Assembly: GCA_018702715.1 (NCBI GenBank)
Contig: JABIYQ010000088.1
Span: 1 to 10,092, forward strand
Direction: 5' to 3'
DNA: 10,092 nucleotides
Origin: Desulfobacula sp.
GTDB taxonomy: Bacteria; Desulfobacterota; Desulfobacteria; Desulfobacterales; Desulfobacteraceae
The translations under genes were made by a program, and so were the position numbers. Under the pieces are notes generated by a model, which was not told the origin of the DNA, did no database searches, and saw only the letters and a list, made by a program, of their open reading frames with translations. Below are positions 1-5,741 of the stretch, one piece after another (position 1 is the stretch's first letter; each line of letters begins with the position of its first letter).

Positions 1-188
1 ACAATATTGGACATATTTGTGGCAGACAAGCCTAATTTAAACTGAACAACATAACCGTATATGCCGGCCATCATAAGGCATACCAGGATACACAAATAAA
101 TCTGATAGCTGATAGGTCCGGACAGGTTCCATAAAAGGCAATCCTTGATAAATGAAAATATGCCTTTTGAAGCCGTATTTTTTTTCAT
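1..188 (-). CDS. NrfD/PsrC-type polysulfide-reductase-like membrane subunit, N-terminal fragment
   Basis: This is a partial gene; it starts at ATG 188 and runs off the left edge, leaving 62 complete codons. The visible protein begins MKKNTASKGIF and contains a hydrophobic segment at about residues 28-46 (IYLCILVCLMMAGIYGYVV), followed by VQFKLGLSATNMSN. The pattern of a first helix ending in YxVQxxxGLxxTxMxN resembles the start of NrfD-family proteins, which carry eight or more helices, bind menaquinol in the cytoplasmic membrane and pass electrons to a periplasmic NrfC-like Fe-S protein. An AAGGA Shine-Dalgarno lies about 7 nt upstream, and the start is 19 nt beyond the stop of the Fe-S gene, so the two are co-transcribed. 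In this operon it is the likely quinol-oxidising anchor for the nitrate reductase. The family call rests on a short N-terminus plus the adjacent Fe-S partner. Confidence 0.78.
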   Translation of the reverse strand, partial: MKKNTASKGIFSFIKDCLLWNLSGPISYQIYLCILVCLMMAGIYGYVVQFKLGLSATNMSNI

Positions 189-207
189 ATTGATATCCTT
201 GGCATGG

Positions 208-1140
208 TTAATCGATAAAATACCAGAACTTGGGTTCAGTACCCAAATCTTCTTTTAGCCTGTAAACTTTTTTGTTTTCCAGCACAAACCGGATTTCACT
301 ATCCGGGTCCAGCAAATTGCCAAAGACCCTGGCCCCTGTGGGACAGGCTTCTGCACAGGCTGTCAACTTTCCTTTGCGGGTTCTTTGAATACAAAAAGTA
401 CATTTTTCCATCATACCCTTGACTCTTTTGCGGTTACCCAGATAATGCTGATTTTTAGTAATCTCATCTTTTGGCACCTCGGGCTGGTTCCAGTTAAATC
501 TGCGCCCCATATAGGGACAGGCTGCCATGCAATACCTGCATCCAATGCACCAGTCATAATCCACCACCACAATGCCATCGTCTTCTTTCCAGGTGGCTTT
601 GGTGGGACATGCCCTCACACAGGGAGGGTTCTCACAATGGAAACACTGGACTCCCATATAAAAATGGCCGTCCTGTGGAACCATGTGAAAAAATTTGCTG
701 TCTCCCTGGTCCGGGGTCATCTGGCCGGGTTCCATTTCGAAAATCTGGATATACTGGGTGTTGGATTTGCGATCCAGATTGTTTTCCTTTACACAGGCCT
801 GGATACATTCCATATATCCTTCACAACGGGTAACATTGAAAGCATATCCATAAAGGACATTTTTGCCCGGGTTTGTTGTATCAATGTTTACCGTGATATC
901 CTGTTTGATCCTGGCAAGTTTTTCCAACCTTGTAACCGTTTCCTGTCTTTCAACCGGGGTCATTACACGGTAATATTTTTTAAAATATTCCTGAAACTCC
1001 AGGGCAAAGGCTTCGGAACTGCCCAAAAGGCCTTTGCCTTCGCAACCAACAGTTACTGCCGCACTTGCTGCAATGGCTGTTGATGCTGCTCCCTTGAGAA
1101 AGGTTCTGCGGTTCATTTTCTTTTTTTTATCCGAATCCAT
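208..1140 (-). CDS. Tat-exported four-cluster ferredoxin-like electron-transfer subunit (NrfC/DsrO/QrcC type)
   Basis: This 310-residue periplasmic Fe-S protein should carry electrons between the NrfD-type membrane subunit and c-type cytochromes. A twin-arginine signal is clear (RRTFLKG at residues 11-17, then an Ala-rich stretch to about 31). Four cysteine groups follow: C106-C112-C116; C166-C169-C174-C178; C198-C201-C204-C208; and C247-C250-C262-C266. This is the arrangement of NrfC, DmsB, HybA and similar proteins. The first group lacks one expected ligand: where C-x2-C-x2-C-x3-C is usual, residue 109 is Tyr, so this site may hold a [3Fe-4S] cluster or be altered. The start at 1140 is preceded by AGGA with 7-nt spacing and lies 12 nt after the upstream cytochrome stop. 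A later Met at residue 9 also precedes the RR motif but lacks as good a ribosome site. The family is certain; the exact name (NapG-like or NrfC-like) is not. Confidence 0.92.
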   Translation of the reverse strand: MDSDKKKKMNRRTFLKGAASTAIAASAAVTVGCEGKGLLGSSEAFALEFQEYFKKYYRVMTPVERQETVTRLEKLARIKQDITVNIDTTNPGKNVLYGYAFNVTRCEGYMECIQACVKENNLDRKSNTQYIQIFEMEPGQMTPDQGDSKFFHMVPQDGHFYMGVQCFHCENPPCVRACPTKATWKEDDGIVVVDYDWCIGCRYCMAACPYMGRRFNWNQPEVPKDEITKNQHYLGNRKRVKGMMEKCTFCIQRTRKGKLTACAEACPTGARVFGNLLDPDSEIRFVLENKKVYRLKEDLGTEPKFWYFID

Positions 1141-1152
1141 TTATTATCCTAT

Positions 1153-1803
1153 TTATTTAAGCGGAAGAGAATATGTTTTGGGCCATCTTTTTTTAAACAA
1201 AGGAGAATGTGGGTTATGGCATGAGGTACAATTTTTAACCACTCTTTCTCCGGCCCAGTAAGTTATTCGTTTTCCATGGGCTCCACCGATCCAGTCTTTT
1301 TTCTGCCTGAAATGGCATTGGCCGCACATATCATAGACATGGTCCATATCTATTTTGCTTCCTTTGCTTGTCACAAGAAAATCTCGATCGTTTTCATAGT
1401 GGCAGGTATTGCAGGAAAGGGGGCCTTCCTTATCCCCGTGAACTATTTTAATATCGTCATGGGAAATTTTGCCGGCATTATTAATGGAAATATCCTTGTT
1501 ATTGTGGCAGGAGGTACACTTAAATCGCGTGATTTTACTTTTTCGTTCTTCTGTAAAAAAGCTTCCTCCCTGGTAATCCATTGTTGCTTTAACAATGTCT
1601 TTGGGCAAAGGAATAACTGCTTCCACCTGTGTTGTCTTATCGAGTTTGGCAGTGGCTTTTTTAACTTTTAGAGTCATGCTCATTTCACTTGAAAAAGCAG
1701 TTGAAGCACTAAAAAGGATAACAAACCCTGAAAGAGCACAAAACGAAAGAACATAAAATGGAATAATATAAAAAAGGCTTTCTTTAAATTTAGGGTTTTT
1801 CAT
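1153..1803 (-). CDS. Exported tetraheme c-type cytochrome
   Basis: This 216-residue protein has a hydrophobic N-terminal segment at about residues 11-37, ending ASTAFSSE, which fits a Sec signal peptide or anchor. Four CxxCH heme motifs follow: CTSCH (96-100), CNTCH (131-135), CGQCH (160-164) and CTSCH (192-196). Additional histidines between them (H115, H122, H155, H176, H199) could be distal ligands. The C-terminus NPHSPLFKKRWP resembles endings I associate with cytochromes encoded next to NrfCD-type modules. It lies between the NapB-like cytochrome and the Fe-S subunit with 12-nt gaps on either side, and has a strong Shine-Dalgarno (GAGGTGG) just before the ATG. The inferred role is to relay electrons from the Fe-S/NrfD module to the NapA/NapB-like pair, a job done by NapM or NapC in other Nap systems. 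It is not recognisably NapC/NrfH: there is no single N-terminal anchor plus NapC-style heme spacing. Confidence 0.88.
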   Translation of the reverse strand: MKNPKFKESLFYIIPFYVLSFCALSGFVILFSASTAFSSEMSMTLKVKKATAKLDKTTQVEAVIPLPKDIVKATMDYQGGSFFTEERKSKITRFKCTSCHNNKDISINNAGKISHDDIKIVHGDKEGPLSCNTCHYENDRDFLVTSKGSKIDMDHVYDMCGQCHFRQKKDWIGGAHGKRITYWAGERVVKNCTSCHNPHSPLFKKRWPKTYSLPLK

Positions 1804-1815
1804 ACCACCTCTTCT

Positions 1816-2559
1816 TTATTCATCATTTAGATTTTTGGTAAGATTTCCAGTAGGATTTCTGGTAAAAAGCATTTTGGTTTCTTCCGGCACATGGCATTGT
1901 CTGCAATTTCCTCTCATGGGATGTTCCACCCGAATTGGAACCACAGTTCCAGGACCCACATGGCATGCTATGCAGTTTTCCCTCATTTGAAGAGCGTGGG
2001 CAATGGGTGGTGGTGATCCTGGAAGTTCCGACCGTCCTAATTTTGGCGGTTGAACACTTACCCAGTCGTTTTCTTTGAAAAGAGTTTGTGTGACTATATT
2101 CATATGACATTGTCCACAATAGGTGTGCTGGGGATGGGGGGTAACAGGAGTGAACCTATTCATACTCTGAACGAAGCCGCCTCGTTTGTGGCAGGAAAGG
2201 CAAGCTTGCTCAACACCTTTTTCAACCACCTGGTCATGGGGAACAAAAGGGGGAGACCCGGGATACTGACGTAAAGAATAATAATAATTTAAGGTCCGGG
2301 ATGTTGATGATCCCTCCATATAGGAAGGCGTTGTCCCATTATAGGTTCCAAAAAGCTGTTTGGCGTTATGGTCAAAATCTAAAACAGGTGCATTATTCAC
2401 TTTTGCAATGGCATCTTGCGGTTTGACGGAAAAGGCCTGAAAAATTACAAGTGGCAAAGCAATTACAGCAAATAGTACAAACAATAAAAATAATTTGCCA
2501 ATCTTAGGTTTTGGCTTAAGTCCTGGCTTATGGTCTGGTTTATAATCTGGATTTCCCAT
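1816..2559 (-). CDS. napB: Membrane-anchored tetraheme NapB-like nitrate reductase cytochrome subunit
   Basis: This 247-residue protein directly follows napA. The ATG at 2559 overlaps the napA stop (TAATG) and has GGAG 8 nt upstream. A longer reading frame back to 2619 exists but lies inside napA without a ribosome site. The N-terminus is rich in Lys-Pro pairs (residues 5-19), then a hydrophobic helix at about 20-43 that may be a membrane anchor or an uncleaved signal. Four heme motifs follow: CLSCH (120-124), CGQCH (148-152), CIACH (196-200) and CRQCH (219-223), the last continuing as CHVP as in NapB. Two similar halves are visible, each with PGSPPxxxH, CxxCH, an HP pair and CxQCH. Classical NapB has two hemes, so this looks like a doubled unit. 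It probably delivers electrons to NapA in the periplasm. The NapB relationship rests on position and the second half; the tetraheme form makes the symbol approximate. Confidence 0.82.
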   Translation of the reverse strand: MGNPDYKPDHKPGLKPKPKIGKLFLLFVLFAVIALPLVIFQAFSVKPQDAIAKVNNAPVLDFDHNAKQLFGTYNGTTPSYMEGSSTSRTLNYYYSLRQYPGSPPFVPHDQVVEKGVEQACLSCHKRGGFVQSMNRFTPVTPHPQHTYCGQCHMNIVTQTLFKENDWVSVQPPKLGRSELPGSPPPIAHALQMRENCIACHVGPGTVVPIRVEHPMRGNCRQCHVPEETKMLFTRNPTGNLTKNLNDE

Positions 2560-4874
2560 TAGACTTTCTCCAGTTTTACAGCACATTTTTTGTAATCCGG
2601 TTGTTTGGATATGGGGCAAAAAGCATCTAGTGTAACCTCATTGATCAGGTAACTTTCATCAAAGAACGGAACAAACACCATTCCTTTTGGGGGATTTCCA
2701 CGACCGTTGATGCTGGCTTTCATGACAAGTGAGCCTCTTTTTGAGGATATTTTAACCTTGCTGTCGTTGACCAGTCCCATATCTTTGGCATCTTCCGGGT
2801 TTATTTCCACATAGGCTTCCGGAACTGCTTTATGGAGAATGGGAATTCTTCGGGTCATGGAACCCGTATGCCAATGTTCTAAGACCCTGCCCGTGTTAAG
2901 CCAGAACGGATATTCTCTGTCCGGTGATTCAGCAGCCGGTTCATAGGGGCGCAGCCATATCCAGGCCCTGTGGTCAGGCTTGCCGTAAAAATCAAAGGAG
3001 TCATCTTTGCAGGCAGGATCATATTTGCCATTATACCGCCAGCGGGTCTCTTTTCCTTCTACATAAGGCCACTGGACACCGGAACGTTTTTTTAAAACTT
3101 TATAGGGTGCCATGCGGTGTTTCGGGGTATCATGGAATTGTGTATATTCATTCCAGATATCTTCAATATAAGTTTTTTGGCTCCAGGGAAATTGTTTTTC
3201 AAACCCCATACGCCTTGCAACCTGTATGAGCTGCCAGGTATTGCACATGGCTTCACCGGGTTTTGGCACTAACTGGTCATTATGCTGGGTTCGTCTTTCT
3301 GAATTTCCGAAAAAACCTTCTCTTTCCACCCACAAAGCAGATGGCAAAATAACATCAGCAACATCAGAAGTCGGGGTGGGATAAATTTCCGATACAACAA
3401 TAAAGCGGCCATCTTTTTTGGCACCGTCGCGATACCGTCTGAGATTGGGCATGGTAACCATGGGATTTGTGACCTGAATCCACATAAAGTTGATATCTCC
3501 CCGGTCAAGTGCCCGGAACATTTCAACGGTATGATAGGTGGGTTTAGGATCGATATTACTTTCAGGGACTCCCCAGATTTTGGCCGCCATTTTCCTGGCG
3601 CCTTCTTTCATAACAACGCCATGGGGAAGTTTATGGGTCAGGGTGCCGACCTCTCTTACCGTGCCGCAGGCACTTGGCTGACCTGTAAGGGAGAAGGGGC
3701 TGTTACCCGGGCTGGAAATCTTGCCCGTTAAAAGATGAATATTATAAACAAGATTGTTAATCCAGGTGCCTCTTGTGTGCTGGTTCATACCCATGGTCCA
3801 GAAAGAGGTTACTTTTTTATCAGGATCTCCGTAAAGGGCGGCAAGGTATTTGATATCCTCAGCAGACACTCCGGAAATTTTTTCTGCTATTTCAGGCGTA
3901 TAATCTTCAAGAAAAGTCTTAAATGCTTCAAAATCAACATTTTCCTGTTTATCCTTGAATTTAAAATGATCTTCCGTACCATAACCAATATTTGTTTTGC
4001 CTTTATGAAAAGAGACATGCTTTGTTACAAAGTCCTGGTTCACCCAGTTGTTTTTTATGATCTCGTGACAGATGGCATTGGCAATTGCAAGATCAGACTG
4101 TGGATTAAAAAGAATGGATTTGTCTGCGGCCTGGCTTGACCGGGTGGAACGGGTTGTCAAATCTATAATTTTGACATTTGTCTTTGATTTTCTATTGGCC
4201 AGCATCCTGGAAAACAGCACTGGATGCATTTCTGCCATATTGTTTCCCCAGGTGATAAAGACATCTGCATTGTCTATGTCTTCATAGCATCCCATGGGTT
4301 CATCAAGTCCAAAAGAAGTCAGGCAGCCTGTTACTGCGCTGGCCATGCAGAGCCTTGCATTGGCCTCAACATTATTTGTACCGATACATCCTTTAAAAAA
4401 TTTTGAAGCAGCATATCCGTCCGGTATGGACCATTGGCCTGATCCATATATAGAGACGGCATCTTTGCCTTTTTCTTTAATGGATGCCTTCATCTGTCTG
4501 GCTACAAGGTCCAGGGCCTCTTCAATAGGTGTAGGAACCAGTTTTCCATTTTTTCTGACATAGGCTGTTTTAAACCGGTCTTTACCATATAAAATCTGTA
4601 CGGAATGATATCCCTTTACGCAGCACAGACCTTTATTGACAGAACAATTAGGATCACCCTTTACAGCAACTGCTTTTTCTCCTGAAACACCTACAAGAAG
4701 TCCACATCCGGTCCCGCAGAAACGACAGGGGGTTTTACTCCATTTAATGGAACCGGCGGGAAGATCATTTTGTTTCCAGCTTGCAAAACTGATCCCGGGA
4801 AACATGGTTGCCGCCGCTACAGCAGCACTATTCAAGGCCATGGTTCGAATAAAACTTCTTCTTGTAATCGTCAT
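2559..4874 (-). CDS. napA: Periplasmic nitrate reductase catalytic subunit NapA
   Basis: NapA reduces nitrate to nitrite in the periplasm using a Mo-bisMGD cofactor and one [4Fe-4S] cluster. The 771-residue protein starts with a Tat signal (TRRSFIR at 4-10, probable cleavage near 31 after ISFA). Cluster cysteines are C50, C53 and C57, with C85 in KGLCCVKG; the following Lys87 corresponds to the lysine that bridges cluster and pterin. The molybdenum ligand is C176 in NARLCMASAVTG, and DEPMGCY, WGNNMAEMHP and MNQHTRGTWINNL follow, all typical of NapA. NSPFSLTGQPSACGT and the C-terminal VLEHWHTGSMTRR pterin-binding region complete the match. The length is normal for the monomeric deltaproteobacterial type. 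AAGGAG lies about 7 nt before the ATG. Two extra cysteines (C77, C84) sit near the cluster. It is preceded by napD and followed by a coupled cytochrome gene. The substrate is inferred from the family. Confidence 0.97.
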   Translation of the reverse strand: MTITRRSFIRTMALNSAAVAAATMFPGISFASWKQNDLPAGSIKWSKTPCRFCGTGCGLLVGVSGEKAVAVKGDPNCSVNKGLCCVKGYHSVQILYGKDRFKTAYVRKNGKLVPTPIEEALDLVARQMKASIKEKGKDAVSIYGSGQWSIPDGYAASKFFKGCIGTNNVEANARLCMASAVTGCLTSFGLDEPMGCYEDIDNADVFITWGNNMAEMHPVLFSRMLANRKSKTNVKIIDLTTRSTRSSQAADKSILFNPQSDLAIANAICHEIIKNNWVNQDFVTKHVSFHKGKTNIGYGTEDHFKFKDKQENVDFEAFKTFLEDYTPEIAEKISGVSAEDIKYLAALYGDPDKKVTSFWTMGMNQHTRGTWINNLVYNIHLLTGKISSPGNSPFSLTGQPSACGTVREVGTLTHKLPHGVVMKEGARKMAAKIWGVPESNIDPKPTYHTVEMFRALDRGDINFMWIQVTNPMVTMPNLRRYRDGAKKDGRFIVVSEIYPTPTSDVADVILPSALWVEREGFFGNSERRTQHNDQLVPKPGEAMCNTWQLIQVARRMGFEKQFPWSQKTYIEDIWNEYTQFHDTPKHRMAPYKVLKKRSGVQWPYVEGKETRWRYNGKYDPACKDDSFDFYGKPDHRAWIWLRPYEPAAESPDREYPFWLNTGRVLEHWHTGSMTRRIPILHKAVPEAYVEINPEDAKDMGLVNDSKVKISSKRGSLVMKASINGRGNPPKGMVFVPFFDESYLINEVTLDAFCPISKQPDYKKCAVKLEKV
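2568..2571 (-). promoter_or_regulatory. Ribosome binding site that fixes the NapB-like start
   Basis: GGAG on the minus strand lies inside the last codons of napA, 8 nt before the ATG at 2559. It supports translational coupling with napA through TAATG and argues against the longer in-frame start at 2619. Confidence 0.7.
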
Positions 4875-4923
4875 ATACTGCTCCTTTTGATTTACGGGTG
4901 TCCAGTGAAAACTGCCAATTTTA

Positions 4924-4966
4924 AAATCTCAGGTTTACTTTTGAAGTAAATTATTATGCCTGATTT
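4924..4966 (-). promoter_or_regulatory. Nested inverted repeat in the napD-napA leader
   Basis: The 132-nt gap between napD and napA holds a perfect 7-bp inverted repeat (TTTACTT at 4934-4940, AAGTAAA at 4944-4950, 3-nt loop). It is enclosed by an outer pairing of 4959-4966 with 4924-4933 (CCT/AGG and GATTT/AAATC with a 2-nt bulge). A CATAAT box on the minus strand (4953-4958) lies beside it, but I find no convincing -35 element at normal distance. It could be an mRNA hairpin that raises napA relative to the upstream genes, or an operator at an internal promoter. It has no T-run after it on the minus strand, so a terminator is unlikely. Confidence 0.45.
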
Positions 4967-5006
4967 AAAAAATCTTAAGGTTTCAACCAAACACTAACTA
5001 TATTTG

Positions 5007-5234
5007 TTAATCTGTATGTCCAAATGTCATGCTCAAAGACTGCAGGGAGGCAAGTTCTTTAATGGTATTCATAAGGTCTTTATTGGTTTCTTCATCAGGA
5101 GTATCCGTCAATAAAATCAGGACATCCTTATTGTCCGAGGGTTTTACTTCACAATATTTCATTGAGGAGAGATCTTTAATCAACTGATTCTTTTTGCTGG
5201 TTTCAGGATAGGCCAGAAAACTGAATATGGGCAT
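5007..5234 (-). CDS. napD: NapD-like chaperone for NapA maturation
   Basis: This 75-residue cytoplasmic protein has no signal peptide or cysteine cluster. NapD proteins are small ferredoxin-fold chaperones that bind the Tat signal of NapA so that it is not exported before cofactor loading. The visible pattern fits: a short beta start (IFSFLAYP), a mid segment DVLILLTD, a helix TNKDLMNTIKELASL and a final strand QSLSMTFGHTD, close to the usual NapD ending in which a hydrophobic strand is followed by H-x-D. It is somewhat shorter than most NapD proteins (about 80-110 residues). The start at 5234 has AGGAG about 6 nt upstream, overlapping the stop region of the preceding gene, with a 10-nt gap. 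Its position just before napA supports the call more than sequence identity alone. Confidence 0.8.
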   Translation of the reverse strand: MPIFSFLAYPETSKKNQLIKDLSSMKYCEVKPSDNKDVLILLTDTPDEETNKDLMNTIKELASLQSLSMTFGHTD

Positions 5235-5244
5235 GCAAGCTCCT

Positions 5245-5562
5245 TTATTTGCCGTCTTTTTCCAAAACCTCGTTTGCCCAGTTCAACGCTGCAATCATGT
5301 TTGGAAATCCCGTGGTGGACAGCGCCAGAAGAATGGCATGGCAGATTTCTTCCTTGGTGGCACCTGTATCAAGAGCCTTGCGGGTATGGGACATGACAGC
5401 TCCTCTTGAGTTACTTCCCACGGCAATGCCCAGTTTGATAAGGTTCTGGGTATTTTCATCTAAAGGACCGGATTCCCTGACCTTGGTTCCCAGTTCTTTA
5501 TACAGATTAAAAATTTCGGGAAACTCTGAAGCAAATTCTTGATACTTTGATGGAAGGTACAT
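5245..5562 (-). CDS. Carboxymuconolactone decarboxylase/AhpD-fold protein lacking the CxxC site
   Basis: This 105-residue protein is the first gene of the nap operon. The core LIKLGIAVGSNSRGAVMSHTRKALDTGATKEEICHAILLAL (split here as LIKLGIAVG, AVMSHTRKAL and GATKEEI, residues 41-81) matches the CMD/AhpD helical domain. In AhpD-type enzymes the segment before the His carries C-x2-C; here the equivalent positions are Ser52 and Ala55, while His59 is kept, so thiol peroxidase chemistry is not expected. The ATG at 5562 is chosen over the GTG at 5568 because AAGGAG abuts that GTG but is 5 nt from the ATG. The function is unknown. Its place at the head of the operon suggests a role linked to nitrate reduction or its by-products, but that is only inference. 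Confidence 0.85.
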   Translation of the reverse strand: MYLPSKYQEFASEFPEIFNLYKELGTKVRESGPLDENTQNLIKLGIAVGSNSRGAVMSHTRKALDTGATKEEICHAILLALSTTGFPNMIAALNWANEVLEKDGK

Positions 5563-5567
5563 GAACA

Positions 5568-5573
5568 CTCCTT
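5568..5573 (-). promoter_or_regulatory. Ribosome binding site deciding the CMD-family start
   Basis: AAGGAG on the minus strand is 5 nt from the ATG at 5562 and overlaps the first base of the alternative GTG at 5568, so the shorter protein is the likely product. Confidence 0.75.
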
Positions 5574-5741
5574 ATTTGAATGGTATTTTTAGCGAACCAG
5601 CCATTAAGATACACTATTTGGGGTGGAAAAAAAACATAAAATAATTTTAAGGGTGGGTTAAGTTTAGAAAATTACCAGGTGAGGAATTAAGAAAAATGTG
5701 GTAAAAGCTTACATTTATTATTAGTTTTAGGATGTTTTACT
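5574..5741. promoter_or_regulatory. Divergent intergenic region between the nap operon and the radical SAM gene
   Basis: This AT-rich stretch must hold the promoters of the nap operon (minus) and of the radical SAM-cinA pair (plus) because the genes are divergent. I see no sigma70 pair good enough to name and no GG-N10-GC sigma54 site in the parts I checked. Visible structure includes two GGGTGG-like runs (5622-5627 area and 5651-5657 area) flanking an A/T-rich segment, and a TTACCA/TGGTAA inverted repeat (5672-5677 and 5699-5704) with a 21-nt centre. An AGGA at 5729-5732 serves as ribosome site for the radical SAM gene. Confidence 0.4.

Noticed and set aside
385..1083. Long plus-strand open frame (232 residues) opposite the Fe-S gene
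   Set aside because: It lies wholly antisense to a well-supported gene with four cysteine-cluster motifs, has no ribosome site and no recognisable motif; it is a shadow of codon bias.
2560..2619. Upstream in-frame start for the NapB-like gene
   Set aside because: It would add 20 residues inside napA in another frame, with no ribosome site, while the ATG at 2559 has GGAG and the coupled TAATG arrangement.
3735..4139. Plus-strand open frame of 134 residues within napA
   Set aside because: It is antisense to conserved NapA sequence, has no recognisable domain and no start signals.
5563..5568. GTG start for the CMD-family protein
   Set aside because: The Shine-Dalgarno abuts this GTG, leaving no spacer; the ATG at 5562 has a proper 5-nt spacing.
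5627..5660. A-rich run and TTTTAA near 5630-5660 as a rho-independent terminator
   Set aside because: There is no GC-rich stem before the run on either strand, and the region lies between two divergent starts, where no terminator is needed.
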